Part shown: positions 8,327 through 16,929 of the stretch, piece by piece
How positions within the stretch are numbered: position 1 is the first letter of the stretch
Layout of the letters: the number at the start of each line of letters is the position of its first letter
DNA from: Roseburia_D yibonii
GTDB taxonomy: Bacteria; Bacillota; Clostridia; Lachnospirales; Lachnospiraceae
DNA: 64,000 nucleotides
Direction of reading: 5' to 3'
NCBI RefSeq assembly: GCF_014297335.1
Contig: NZ_JACOQH010000005.1
Span: 124,001-188,000, forward strand
Notes under the pieces: model-generated
What the model saw: only the letters and a program-made list of their open reading frames with translations
What the model was told of the DNA's origin: nothing
Databases searched by the model: none
Program-made: the position numbers and the translations under genes

Positions 8327-9109
8327 TTATTTTGCCGCGCGCCGCTGTCTCGCCGCTTCGTAAAGCAGGATCCCCGATGCCATGGCAGCGTTTAATGATT
8401 CTACTTTTCCCTCCATCGGAATGCGCACATAGGTGTCCGCAAGTGAAGCTGTCCGCTCGCTCAGTCCATTTCCCTCATTTCCGATCAGAAATGCGGCACT
8501 TTCCCGGTAATCAAACCAGTCGTAAGACTGCTCGCCTTTTAAATGCGCCGCATACAGATGTACGCCCTGCTTTTTCATCTCCCCGATCACCGCCTCTAAG
8601 TCATCCGCGATCAGAAACGGTACTCTGTATACACTTCCCATCGTAGAACGGATCGTCTTGGGATTGAACAGATCCACCGTATCACGGCTTAAAATAACGC
8701 CGGAAATTCCCGCTCCCTCTCCGGTCCGGAACATGGTTCCGAGGTTTCCAGGATCCTGGATATTTTCAAGTACCAGATAAAGGCCTCCGCTCTCCGAAAA
8801 AAACGTCTCTTTGCTGTATTCCGGCATACGCACCACGCATAGGATCCCCTGCGGCGTTTTGGTATCGCTGGCCGATGCAAAGACGGAATCGGAAACTTCC
8901 TCATAGTCATATCCCTGTAAACATGCCATATGCTCCGGGTCTTTTAAAAAACTCTCCGACGCATAGACCGCCTGCACCTGCTCCTTCGGTGCCTCCACAA
9001 ACATGCGGATCCCCTCCACGACAAAGACCCGCTCTTCCCTTCGCGCTTTTGATTTTTTGATCAGCTGTGTCAGCTCTTTGATCTGTTTATTTGCTGTACT
9101 TGTAATCAT
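8327..9109 (-). CDS. TrmH/SpoU family RNA 2'-O-methyltransferase
   Basis: A 260-residue SPOUT-class enzyme. The N-terminal 90 residues are an RNA-binding SpoU_sub_bind domain (KIKEL-like start, EERVFVVEGIRMF). The catalytic domain has the three motifs of the family: NIQDPGNLGTMFRTGE (motif 1, with Asn and Arg), LIGNEGNGLS (motif 2) and IPMEGKVESLNAAMASGILLYE (motif 3, S-adenosylmethionine knot). It methylates a ribose in rRNA or tRNA; which one is not clear. Start at 9109 has AGGAAGGAA upstream. Confidence 0.9.
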   Translation of the reverse strand: MITSTANKQIKELTQLIKKSKARREERVFVVEGIRMFVEAPKEQVQAVYASESFLKDPEHMACLQGYDYEEVSDSVFASASDTKTPQGILCVVRMPEYSKETFFSESGGLYLVLENIQDPGNLGTMFRTGEGAGISGVILSRDTVDLFNPKTIRSTMGSVYRVPFLIADDLEAVIGEMKKQGVHLYAAHLKGEQSYDWFDYRESAAFLIGNEGNGLSERTASLADTYVRIPMEGKVESLNAAMASGILLYEAARQRRAAK

Positions 9110-9133
9110 CTTTTTCCTTCCTCGTTGCCATGA

Positions 9134-9176
9134 TAAAGGACAGGGAAGTGCGGCAGTACGCGCTTTCCTGTCCCTT
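9134..9176 (-). terminator. Possible terminator after pfkA
   Basis: The arms GGACAGGGAA and TTTCCTGTCC can pair. On the minus strand, where pfkA ends at 9198, the following U-tract is short (TTTATC), so termination is plausible but weak. Confidence 0.45.
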
Positions 9177-9197
9177 TTTTCTTTCTGACAGCCCGTC

Positions 9198-10172
9198 CTA
9201 GATCGACAGGTTGCGGCAGATCTCATACTGGTATTCCGGAATGGATTTTTTCATTGCGAGTGCCTCGTCAATGTCATAATCCACAAATTCGCCGTTCCGG
9301 TATGCCACTACACGGTTGGATTTGCCCTGGCAGAGCAGATCGACCGCATAACATCCCATCGTGGACGCATAGACACGGTCTTTACAGGTCGGACTTCCTC
9401 CACGCTGCATATGGCCGAGGATCGTTGCTCTCGTCTCGATCCCGGTCGCCTCCTCAATGCGTCTTGCCATGCTGGTCGAATGACCGATGCCTTCCGCATT
9501 GATAATGATATGATGCTGCTTGCCGCGCTTTCTGCACGCTATGATGTTATCGATCAGCTTTTGCTCATCATAATCGTATTTTTCCGGAAGCAGGATATCC
9601 TCCGCCCCGTTTGCGATTCCGCACCACAGCGCAATGTAGCCTGCCCCGCGTCCCATAACCTCGATGATCGAGCATCTCTCGTGCGAAGTCGAGGTGTCAC
9701 GCACCTTGTCGATCGCCTCCATCGCCGTATTGACTGCGGTATCAAATCCGATTGTGTAATCGGTACACGCAATGTCAAGATCAATCGTTCCCGGAAGACC
9801 GATCGTATTGATCCCAAGTGCCGCCAGTTTCTGTGCCCCCTGAAACGAACCGTCGCCACCGATCACGATCACACCGTCGATCCCGTGCTTTTTGCAGATG
9901 TCCGCGCCTTTTTTCTGTCCCTCCGATGTCGTAAATTCCTTGCAGCGCGCAGTCTGCAAAATCGTACCGCCGCGCTCAATGATGTCAGACACGCTTCTTG
10001 CGTCCATGTCCACGATCTCTTCCTGAAGCAGTCCGGCATACCCCCTTTTGATCCCCTTTACGGAAAGACCCTTTGCCAGTGCTTCACGGACAACCGCCCG
10101 GATCGCCGCGTTCATTCCCGGTGCGTCACCACCGCTTGTAAGAACGCCGACCGTCTTTATCTGTTTTTCCAT
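9198..10172 (-). CDS. pfkA: ATP-dependent 6-phosphofructokinase
   Basis: A 324-residue PfkA that phosphorylates fructose 6-phosphate in glycolysis. The N-terminal ATP site LTSGGDAPGMN and the GGDGS motif at residues 105-109 (Gly after Asp, as in ATP-using rather than PPi-using forms) are present, as are the sugar-phosphate residues in EVMGRGAGYIA and LGHMQRGGSP. The catalytic loop reads GTIDLD at 129-133 where E. coli PfkA has GTIDND; the two aspartates are kept but Asn is replaced by Leu. It lies 54 bases after dnaE in the same direction, so both may share the dnaE promoter. Confidence 0.95.
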   Translation of the reverse strand: MEKQIKTVGVLTSGGDAPGMNAAIRAVVREALAKGLSVKGIKRGYAGLLQEEIVDMDARSVSDIIERGGTILQTARCKEFTTSEGQKKGADICKKHGIDGVIVIGGDGSFQGAQKLAALGINTIGLPGTIDLDIACTDYTIGFDTAVNTAMEAIDKVRDTSTSHERCSIIEVMGRGAGYIALWCGIANGAEDILLPEKYDYDEQKLIDNIIACRKRGKQHHIIINAEGIGHSTSMARRIEEATGIETRATILGHMQRGGSPTCKDRVYASTMGCYAVDLLCQGKSNRVVAYRNGEFVDYDIDEALAMKKSIPEYQYEICRNLSI

Positions 10173-10226
10173 GTAAAAACCCTCCTAATGATAATTGTAA
10201 TCGACCTTTTCATTTTAGATGTTTTT

Positions 10227-13200
10227 CTAGCTGTTTTCAATAGACTTTTCAACGACTTTTACGTTATTTTCGCCTAAATATCCAAAGAGTGTCTGGAGCA
10301 GTCCCGGCTCCACATGGATACTCCTGCTTTTCGGCAGCCGTTTCATCCGTTTTTCCGCCGCCAGATAAATGATCACTTCATCTCTGCCATCCGAACCTGC
10401 CAGCATACCGGAGAGTTTTGCTTCTTTTTCCTGGTAGGATGCCAGATCCGCAAACTGAAGCCAGAGTTCTTTTTTGCTGTCATCAAAGCTGATGATCTTT
10501 TCACAGATCACCTTTCCGTTTTTTTCTTCCTCCACATTGGCTCTTCCGGTCACAAAGATCTTTGCGTCCTCCTCGAGGTATGTGTGATATTTTTCATAGT
10601 CACGCGGGAAGATAATGACCTCCACGGTGCCGACCAGATCCTCGATCGTAAAAAATGCCATGACCTGATTCGTCTTTGTGTATTTGATGGTCTTTGCCGT
10701 GACCATTCCGCCGATCACGACTTTTTCGCCGTCATGGATCTTTGTCGCCCCAGTCTCCTCGTCCAGCATAAAATCGGACGTGACTGCGGAAATGTTTTTC
10801 CGCCATTTTTCCTCATAGGCTTCCAGTGGATGCCCGCTGATGTAGACGCCAAGCACCTCTTTTTCAAATGCGAGCAGTTCCTCTTTCGGATATTCTCCCA
10901 CATCCGGCAGTTTTAATTCAAAATCCGCCTTATCTTCTTCCGGTGCCAGATCAAACAGCGTCATCTGTCCTGCCATCGAATTCTTTTTCTCCTGATTGAC
11001 CGAATCCAGCACGGATGAGTACACCATAAGGAGCTGCTTTCTTGTCCCCTCAAGACAGTCGAGTGCTCCGGCTTTGATGAAGTTTTCGATGCTGCGCTTG
11101 TTGACATCTTTGCCCGACATCCTTGTGATAAAATCATTCAAAGTTGTAAATACCCCGCGCTCTTTGCGCTCCTCGATGATCGCCTCGATGACCGGACGCC
11201 CCACGCTCTTGATCGCGGAGAGCCCGTAGCGGATCGAATTTCCGGATACCGAGAATCCGCTCTCTCCCTCATTGATATCCGGCGGCAGGATCTCGATGCC
11301 CATCCGGCGGCAGGTTAAGATATATTCGGAAACCTTGGTGGAATTATCAAGCACGGACGTCATAAGCGCCGCCATGAATTCCACCGGATAGTAATATTTC
11401 AGATAAGCGGTCTGATAGGAAACCACTGCGTAAGCCGCCGCATGTGACTTGTTGAACGCGTATTTCGCGAAATCGATCATCTCATCATAGATCTTGTTCG
11501 CAACCTTTTCATCGATCCCGTTCGCCACACAGCCCGGCACGCCTTCGGCTTTATTGCCGTATACAAAGTTCTGCCGTTCTTCCTCCATGACCTTGGTCTT
11601 TTTCTTTGACATGGCACGGCGCACCAGATCGCTCCGTCCCCAGGTATAGCCCGCGAGATCACGCACGATCTGCATGACCTGCTCCTGATAGACGATACAG
11701 CCGTAGGTCGGCGCAAGGATCGGCTCAAGCTGCGGGCAGTCGTAGGTGATCGTTGCCGCATTGTTTTTTCCCTTAATATACGCCGGGATAAAATCCATAG
11801 GACCCGGCCGGTAAAGGGAAATTCCCGCGATCACGTCCTCCAGGCTCTCCGGCTTTAACTCCTTCATGAAGTTCTTCATTCCGGCGCTTTCCAGCTGGAA
11901 CACGCCCTCGGTCTTTCCGGTGCCAAGCGATGCCAGCACTTCTTTATCGTCATAATCGATGTGGTCGATATCGATCTTCACGCCCTTGCTCTTATTTACC
12001 ATCTTTACCGCATCATCGATGACTGTAAGCGTACGAAGTCCCAGGAAATCCATCTTTAATAATCCGAGTTCTTCGATCGTCGTCATCGTAAACTGCGTTG
12101 TGATCATGCCGTCCGAACCACGGGAGAGCGGCACATACTCGTCCATCGGCTTTTCCGAGATCACGACACCGGCCGCATGCATGGATGTATGGCGCGGCAG
12201 TCCCTCCAAGCGCTTTGACATATCGATCAGCTTTCTCACCTGCGTATCCGTCTCATAGAAAGTGCGCAGTTCCGGGTTTTTCACCAGCGCCTTTTCGATC
12301 GTGATGCCAAGCTCATTCGGAATACTCTTCGCGATATTGTCAACATACGCATACGGAAGATCCATGACACGGCCGACATCACGGATGACACCGCGCGCCG
12401 CGAGCGTACCGAAGGTTACGATCTGCGTCACACAGTCCTTGCCGTATTTTTCAATGACATAGTCGATGACTTCCTGTCTGCGGTTGTAGCAGAAATCCAC
12501 GTCGATATCGGGCATGGACACACGCTCCGGGTTCAGGAAGCGCTCAAAGATCAGTCCGTAACGCACCGGCTCGATATTTGTGATCCCTGTCGTATAGGAA
12601 ACCAGACTTCCGGCGGCACTGCCTCGTCCCGGTCCGACCGGGATCCCGTGCGTCCGCGCGAAATTGATATAATCCCACACGATCAGGAAATATTCAATAT
12701 AGCCCATCTCCTTGATGACGGAAAGCTCATACTCCAGACGCGGGCGCAGCTCTTCTGCCTGCTCCTTCGGATATTTTTCCTCAAGTCCCTCATAACAGAG
12801 CTTGTTTAAGTATGTCCAGGTCGTATAGCCCTCCGGCACGTCAAAATGCGGCAGCTTCGTCTTTCCAAACTCGATCTCCACATGGCAGCGGTCCGCGATC
12901 TTCTGGGTATTTTCGAGTGCTTCCAGCGCATACGGAAACAGCTCCTTCATCTCCTCTTCGGATTTCACATAATACTGTCCGCCCTCATAGCGCATACGAT
13001 CCTCGTCCGCCAGCTTCTTTCCGGTCTGGATACAGAGCAGGATGTCATGCGCCTCGGCATCGTCCGCATAGGTGTAGTGAACGTCATTCGTCGCCACAAG
13101 CTCGATCCCGGTATCCTGGCTTAAACGAAGCAGCTGCTGGTTGACCAGACGCTGTTCCGGGATGCCGTGATCCTGAAGCTCCAAAAAGAAGTTTCCTTTT

Positions 13201-13700
13201 CCAAAGCAGTTTTCATATTTTTCCGCTACTTTTTTTGCTTCGTCATACATGCCGCGCACCAGATTACGCTGTACCTCGCCGGCAAGGCAGGCACTAAGCG
13301 CAATGATGCCCTCATGGTAGGTAGTTAATACCTCCATATCCACACGCGGCTTATAGTAATAACCGTCCACAAACCCCTTGGAGACGATCTTCATAAGGTT
13401 GCTGTAACCGGTATTATTCTCGGCTAACAGCACCAGATGATAATAGCGGTCCTCTCCGCTCACCTTCTCACGGTCAAATCTGGAATTTGGCGCGACATAG
13501 ACCTCACAGCCGAGGATCGGATTGATCCCCGCCGCGTTTGCCGCCTTGTAAAAATCGATCACGCCGTACATGACACCGTGATCCGTGATCGCCGCCGCTG
13601 TCATGCCAAGCTCTTTGACCCGCGCAACATATTCCTGTATTTTATTGGAACCGTCCAAAAGACTGTATTCTGTATGGACGTGTAAATGTGCAAATGCCAT
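10227..13700 (-). CDS. dnaE: DNA polymerase III alpha subunit DnaE
   Basis: A 1157-residue replicative polymerase subunit of the DnaE class, without the exonuclease insertion of PolC. Order: PHP domain at the N-terminus (FAHLHVHTEYSLLDG, ITDHGVMYG), the polymerase palm with GPGRGSAAGSLV and the catalytic PDIDVDF, fingers, a helix-hairpin-helix part (PPDINEGESGFSV), the internal sliding-clamp motif QMTLFDL, and an OB domain (VVIGGMVTAKTIKYTKTN). AAAGGAGA precedes the ATG. It has a near-consensus promoter of its own. Confidence 0.97.
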   Translation of the reverse strand: MAFAHLHVHTEYSLLDGSNKIQEYVARVKELGMTAAAITDHGVMYGVIDFYKAANAAGINPILGCEVYVAPNSRFDREKVSGEDRYYHLVLLAENNTGYSNLMKIVSKGFVDGYYYKPRVDMEVLTTYHEGIIALSACLAGEVQRNLVRGMYDEAKKVAEKYENCFGKGNFFLELQDHGIPEQRLVNQQLLRLSQDTGIELVATNDVHYTYADDAEAHDILLCIQTGKKLADEDRMRYEGGQYYVKSEEEMKELFPYALEALENTQKIADRCHVEIEFGKTKLPHFDVPEGYTTWTYLNKLCYEGLEEKYPKEQAEELRPRLEYELSVIKEMGYIEYFLIVWDYINFARTHGIPVGPGRGSAAGSLVSYTTGITNIEPVRYGLIFERFLNPERVSMPDIDVDFCYNRRQEVIDYVIEKYGKDCVTQIVTFGTLAARGVIRDVGRVMDLPYAYVDNIAKSIPNELGITIEKALVKNPELRTFYETDTQVRKLIDMSKRLEGLPRHTSMHAAGVVISEKPMDEYVPLSRGSDGMITTQFTMTTIEELGLLKMDFLGLRTLTVIDDAVKMVNKSKGVKIDIDHIDYDDKEVLASLGTGKTEGVFQLESAGMKNFMKELKPESLEDVIAGISLYRPGPMDFIPAYIKGKNNAATITYDCPQLEPILAPTYGCIVYQEQVMQIVRDLAGYTWGRSDLVRRAMSKKKTKVMEEERQNFVYGNKAEGVPGCVANGIDEKVANKIYDEMIDFAKYAFNKSHAAAYAVVSYQTAYLKYYYPVEFMAALMTSVLDNSTKVSEYILTCRRMGIEILPPDINEGESGFSVSGNSIRYGLSAIKSVGRPVIEAIIEERKERGVFTTLNDFITRMSGKDVNKRSIENFIKAGALDCLEGTRKQLLMVYSSVLDSVNQEKKNSMAGQMTLFDLAPEEDKADFELKLPDVGEYPKEELLAFEKEVLGVYISGHPLEAYEEKWRKNISAVTSDFMLDEETGATKIHDGEKVVIGGMVTAKTIKYTKTNQVMAFFTIEDLVGTVEVIIFPRDYEKYHTYLEEDAKIFVTGRANVEEEKNGKVICEKIISFDDSKKELWLQFADLASYQEKEAKLSGMLAGSDGRDEVIIYLAAEKRMKRLPKSRSIHVEPGLLQTLFGYLGENNVKVVEKSIENS

Positions 13701-13729
13701 TTTCTTCTCTCCTTTGTACTCGTAGTGCT

Positions 13730-13758
13730 ATTATAGCAATTTGCACAAACTGCGTCAA
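13730..13758 (-). promoter_or_regulatory. Promoter of dnaE
   Basis: On the minus strand TTGACG and TATAAT are 17 bases apart, with the -10 about 30 bases before the dnaE start. The -35 overlaps the last codons of the small gene upstream. Confidence 0.85.
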
Positions 13759-13937
13759 TCGAAGAGACACACCGCCCACGCCGCGATCACGCAGTATATC
13801 ACTGTGATCGGAGTGATATCCGGTTTCGTTCCAAGACGTATGGATGTAAGGATGTCAAGTACCGTACAGATGCTTACAAGGATCAGTGCGACATACATTG
13901 CTTTCTTTCCTGATACTGCCTGAATAAATTTTTTCAT
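13755..13937 (-). CDS. Small two-helix membrane protein, 60 residues
   Basis: The product begins MKKFIQAVSGKKAMYVAL and has two hydrophobic segments (about 14-30 and 41-57) joined by a short loop with TSIRLGTKPD. The ATG at 13937 is preferred because GAGGGAA lies 7 bases upstream; an upstream ATG at 13970 lacks a site. Its stop codon overlaps the -35 of dnaE. No family recognised; function unknown. Confidence 0.6.
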   Translation of the reverse strand: MKKFIQAVSGKKAMYVALILVSICTVLDILTSIRLGTKPDITPITVIYCVIAAWAVCLFD

Positions 13938-14073
13938 GATCGTTCCCTCGCTCTTCGTTTGTTTTTTCATGCATTTATCTTAGCAGATCAAAGACACGGA
14001 ATCCATCGAAGTGCCTTACCTTTTCCTTACAAAAATGTAAGGTTTGGGGTTTGCCGTTAAGATCATGATTTTC

Positions 14074-15126
14074 CTACACTGCAATCTCATAATGCTCTTT
14101 CAGGTCATTCATCATACTATGCGTAATGCATCCTTCATTCTGTAATCTTCCCACAACTATACCAGGTGCAATTCCCATCCTCTTTGCAAATGCTCGAATG
14201 CTTGCTGCTGAGAAATTCGATTTTTCTCTAAATTCTTCAAAAGCTTCTTCTGATATCAGAGTATCCCGTGCCCAAATATCTGCATCTTTTTCATCCTGAT
14301 CGGTTGTTCCATCCATCTGTCCTGTATGACCTAAAATAATGTGAGCTAATTCATGAAATAAACTAAACCAAAACTTATCTGCATCTTTACCTCTTGCTGT
14401 AAGTCCTACAACAATCTTATTTCCATCCATAAATGAAGCCCCCTGAAGGAGGGATCCCTTTAAATGTGGTAAAAAAACAAGTGCTATTCCACACTCTGCT
14501 AACATTCTTTTTATCTTTGGACAAAATTCCTTTGGTTTCAAAACAGTCATTGTTCTGATTTCAGGAATAATCCTTATCAACTCTTTCATATTAATTGGTG
14601 ATGTCTCGATATTACGCGCTTTTATCTTTGCTTCCTGCACCCATGCCAGCAACGCAAAATCACCTTTTTCTGTTACAGCAAGTCTTCTGCAGGCTATTCT
14701 GGTTATTTGTTTATTTTCCAATAACGATAATTCCACAACTTCAAAATACTTTCTCAGATTCATTACTTTTTCTTTCGAATCTCTCGTCTCAGGAATCCAT
14801 CCAAACTTAGCCATTTCATTATATGGAAGCTGCTTTGCCAGGGCTTCATCTTTGTCCATTGCATTCTCCGCCGCAACCTTTATCAACTTTTCTCTGTAAA
14901 TAGCTTCCAGGTTATTCCAGAACTTTGCAGGCGCTCCTAATACGATTTCTAATCTAACAGCCACCTCTGGAGTCAACTGAACCTCACCGTTAATAAGTTT
15001 ACTGATATGCTTCTCAGACATATCCATCCTTGCGGCAAACTCTTTCTGGCTCATTTTCCTGTCCTTCAGCTGTTCCTTAATTGTCGCTCCAGGTGGTGTT
15101 GCAATAAAACTGCGACTTCTCACCAT
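14074..15126 (-). CDS. HigA-like antitoxin fused to an ImmA/IrrE metallopeptidase
   Basis: A 350-residue protein in two parts. Residues about 14-70 are a HigA/VapI-type helix-turn-helix (MSQKEFAARMDMSEKHISKLINGEVQLTPEVA). The C-terminal half carries the zinc-peptidase motif HELAHIILGH (HELAH at 258-262) of the ImmA/IrrE family, with a later acidic DEKDADIWARD helix giving the third ligand. It should bind the operator palindromes upstream of the toxin gene, and the peptidase may control stability. It follows the toxin gene after 29 bases. The codons are more AT-rich than in neighbouring genes, which suggests transfer. Confidence 0.88.
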   Translation of the reverse strand: MVRSRSFIATPPGATIKEQLKDRKMSQKEFAARMDMSEKHISKLINGEVQLTPEVAVRLEIVLGAPAKFWNNLEAIYREKLIKVAAENAMDKDEALAKQLPYNEMAKFGWIPETRDSKEKVMNLRKYFEVVELSLLENKQITRIACRRLAVTEKGDFALLAWVQEAKIKARNIETSPINMKELIRIIPEIRTMTVLKPKEFCPKIKRMLAECGIALVFLPHLKGSLLQGASFMDGNKIVVGLTARGKDADKFWFSLFHELAHIILGHTGQMDGTTDQDEKDADIWARDTLISEEAFEEFREKSNFSAASIRAFAKRMGIAPGIVVGRLQNEGCITHSMMNDLKEHYEIAV

Positions 15127-15155
15127 AGTGCTACCTCCTATCTGATTTCCTTTTC

Positions 15156-15452
15156 TTAATGGTAATCAACTATCTCCATGATATGCACCACTTGAATTTC
15201 ATTACCATGTTTCTCAAACACCAATCTATACGGATGCACCAAATCTACTGCATATTGTCCTTTGCGATTATTGGTCAACGGATGACATCTGCCAATATGA
15301 TACTTGATCATTTCTTCCACAGTATCGGCTGCTTCCATTTCTCCTATACGCATTTGGATCTTTTCTGACATTTCATTTCCATATGTTCTGTCAGACATCT
15401 TGGCATCCGTACAAACTTTTTCAATCTTCTTATTTTTGTACGTAATATCCAA
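15156..15452 (-). CDS. HigB/RelE-type toxin of plasmid-maintenance killer family
   Basis: A 98-residue RelE-fold protein: MDITYKNKKIEKVCTDAKM at the start, HPLTNNRKGQYAVDLVHPYRLVF in the middle and VVHIMEIVDYH at the C-terminus, the expected place for the catalytic-side basic and His residues of ribosome-dependent mRNA nucleases. The start is TTG at 15452 with GAGGTGG upstream. Toxin first, antitoxin second is the HigBA order. The gene lies 29 bases before its antitoxin and behind a promoter flanked by two palindromes. Confidence 0.88.
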   Translation of the reverse strand: MDITYKNKKIEKVCTDAKMSDRTYGNEMSEKIQMRIGEMEAADTVEEMIKYHIGRCHPLTNNRKGQYAVDLVHPYRLVFEKHGNEIQVVHIMEIVDYH

Positions 15453-15470
15453 CGCACCACCTCTTTCTCA

Positions 15471-15489
15471 ATTTACCTTTGAGGTAAAT
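15471..15489. promoter_or_regulatory. Operator palindrome A of the toxin-antitoxin operon
   Basis: A 19-base palindrome, arms ATTTACCT and AGGTAAAT around TTG. It covers the expected transcription start of the toxin gene. An identical-arm copy lies 57 bases away, centre to centre. Confidence 0.8.
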
Positions 15490-15491
15490 TT

Positions 15492-15520
15492 ATAATAACA
15501 TAACAACGTAAAATAGTCAA
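15492..15520 (-). promoter_or_regulatory. Promoter of the toxin-antitoxin operon
   Basis: On the minus strand TTGACT and TATTAT are exactly 17 bases apart. The promoter lies between the two operator palindromes, the layout expected for autorepression by the antitoxin. Confidence 0.85.
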
Positions 15521-15527
15521 TTTATGG

Positions 15528-15546
15528 ATTTACCTCAAAGGTAAAT
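15528..15546. promoter_or_regulatory. Operator palindrome B of the toxin-antitoxin operon
   Basis: A second palindrome with the same arms, ATTTACCT and AGGTAAAT, around CAA. It lies 8 bases upstream of the -35. Confidence 0.8.
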
Positions 15547-15625
15547 TTATATCTTTCCTATCCTGTTTTCTCTTTTAAAATCACGATTTTTCTGCACTTT
15601 TAACATTCTCTCCTCCAAATTATCC

Positions 15626-15654
15626 TTGGCATCAGTCTTAATTAGGACTATCTT
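15626..15654 (+). promoter_or_regulatory. Promoter and operator of the MarR gene
   Basis: TTGGCA at 15626-15631 and TATCTT at 15649-15654 are 17 bases apart. The spacer is filled by a 16-base near-palindrome, AGTCTTAATTAGGACT (15634-15649), with one mismatched pair, a fitting site for autorepression by the MarR dimer. Confidence 0.7.
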
Positions 15655-15678
15655 ATCTTTGAAAAGAGGTACAAAAAC

Positions 15679-16158
15679 ATGAATGAAGAAATCCGGCTGC
15701 TCATGAGCAATGTAAACACTTCGATCATCCAGATCCGGGCGGCTTACGCCATGTGGGCCAAAGTCCACGGACTGAACTATCACGAAGTTCTCATCTTCTA
15801 CGCCATGCGCGACAACGAAGAATGCACCCAGAAAAAGATCGCTGACAGTTACCGGCTGCCCAAACAGACCGTAAACAATATCATTACTTCTCTAAAAAAG
15901 GACGGCTATCTCACACTCATTCCGGTGCGAAAAAACGCGAAGGAAAAGATCCTTGCCCTCACCGAAAGCGGAGAAGCCTACTACCGTTCGATCATGGAAC
16001 CCATACTGGAATTTGAGACGCTTGCCTCCGAAAAAATGGGAAAAGAAGAGATCCGCCAGATGACCGCCCTTGCGATAAAATTTGGTCAGATCCTGGAAGA
16101 AAGCATCTCACTTCAGACAAATACAGATGTAACAAAAGAAGGAAATCACAATGAATGA
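15679..16158 (+). CDS. MarR family transcriptional regulator
   Basis: A 159-residue winged-helix regulator: dimerisation helix at the N-terminus, helix-turn-helix IADSYRLPKQTVNNIITSLKK at about 55-75, then the wing (GYLTLIPVRKNAKEKILALTESG). AGAGGTAC precedes the ATG. Its last 8 bases overlap the start of the MATE gene, as usual for a regulator controlling a pump. The regulator itself looks intact although the pump gene is broken. The effector is unknown. Confidence 0.9.
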   Translation: MNEEIRLLMSNVNTSIIQIRAAYAMWAKVHGLNYHEVLIFYAMRDNEECTQKKIADSYRLPKQTVNNIITSLKKDGYLTLIPVRKNAKEKILALTESGEAYYRSIMEPILEFETLASEKMGKEEIRQMTALAIKFGQILEESISLQTNTDVTKEGNHNE

Positions 16159-16929
16159 CAATGTAACACAGACTTCGATGTTTGGCACCGAAAAGATTTA
16201 TAAGATATTGCTGCGTCTTGCTCCGCCTGTCATGTTCGCGCAGGTGTACGCGGCTTTCGCAGGCCTCCCGCAGTGCGTGAAATGAAAAAGTGCGCAAAAT
16301 GGATCTATCTGCTCGGCTATCCCTCCATCTTAATGCAGATGCTCTACACCGTTTATATCATAGCGTTAAATATGATCCTTGCCGGTTTTTCTGACGCTGC
16401 GGTCACTGTCCTCGGATTATATTACAAAATGCAGACCTTCTTTTTCATTCCACTTTTAGGTCTGCAAACCTGCATTGTTCCGGTTTTAAGTTATAATTAT
16501 GCTGCCAAGAAATACAAGCGCTGCCAGACGATCCTAAACGAATCCGTTTTGTTTTCCATGCTCTTTATGCTGATCGGGGTCTTTTGTTTTGAACTGCTTC
16601 CGGGCACGCTCCTCGGGCTGTTCTCGCACGACCCCGCCGTGTTCTCGATCGGTATCCCGGCTTTCCGGATCATCGGTCTTAGTTTTCTGCCGGCTGTGGT
16701 ATCGCTGCTGTCCCCTGTATTTTTTCAGGCGATCGGAAACGCACGGATCAGTGCGCTGCTGTCACTGATCCGCCAGTTAGGATGTCTGATCCCGATCTTC
16801 TTTGTGCTCTCCAAGATTGGGCTCTCCTACACCTGGATCGCATTTCCCGCCTCAGAGATCATTACCGGGGCGATCGGGATCTCTCTCTATCTGCGGCAGA
16901 TCAGACAGTGGGCAGGCGGCGTGGACTAA
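16151..16929 (+). pseudogene. MATE family efflux transporter, internal deletion
   Basis: The first 31 codons encode a normal MATE start (GTEKIYKILLRLAPPVMFAQ), then the frame runs into a TGA at 16283-16285. From about 16245 a different frame carries the C-terminal half: ILMQMLYTVYI, GLYYKMQTFFFIPLLGLQT, VPVLSYNYAAKK and five further helices up to the stop at 16927-16929. A full MATE has about 450 residues and 12 helices; roughly 200 codons covering helices 1-6 are missing. One out-of-frame deletion near 16241-16246 explains this. A GTG at 16273 could start the C-terminal half (218 residues), but half a MATE is unlikely to transport. Confidence 0.85.

Noticed and set aside
14015..14045. CCTTACA/TGTAAGG hairpin after the antitoxin gene
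   Set aside because: It has no U-tract on either strand, so it is not called a terminator.
16273..16929. C-terminal MATE half as an independent functional gene starting at GTG 16273
   Set aside because: No ribosome binding site and only about half of the helices; a deletion remnant is the simpler reading.
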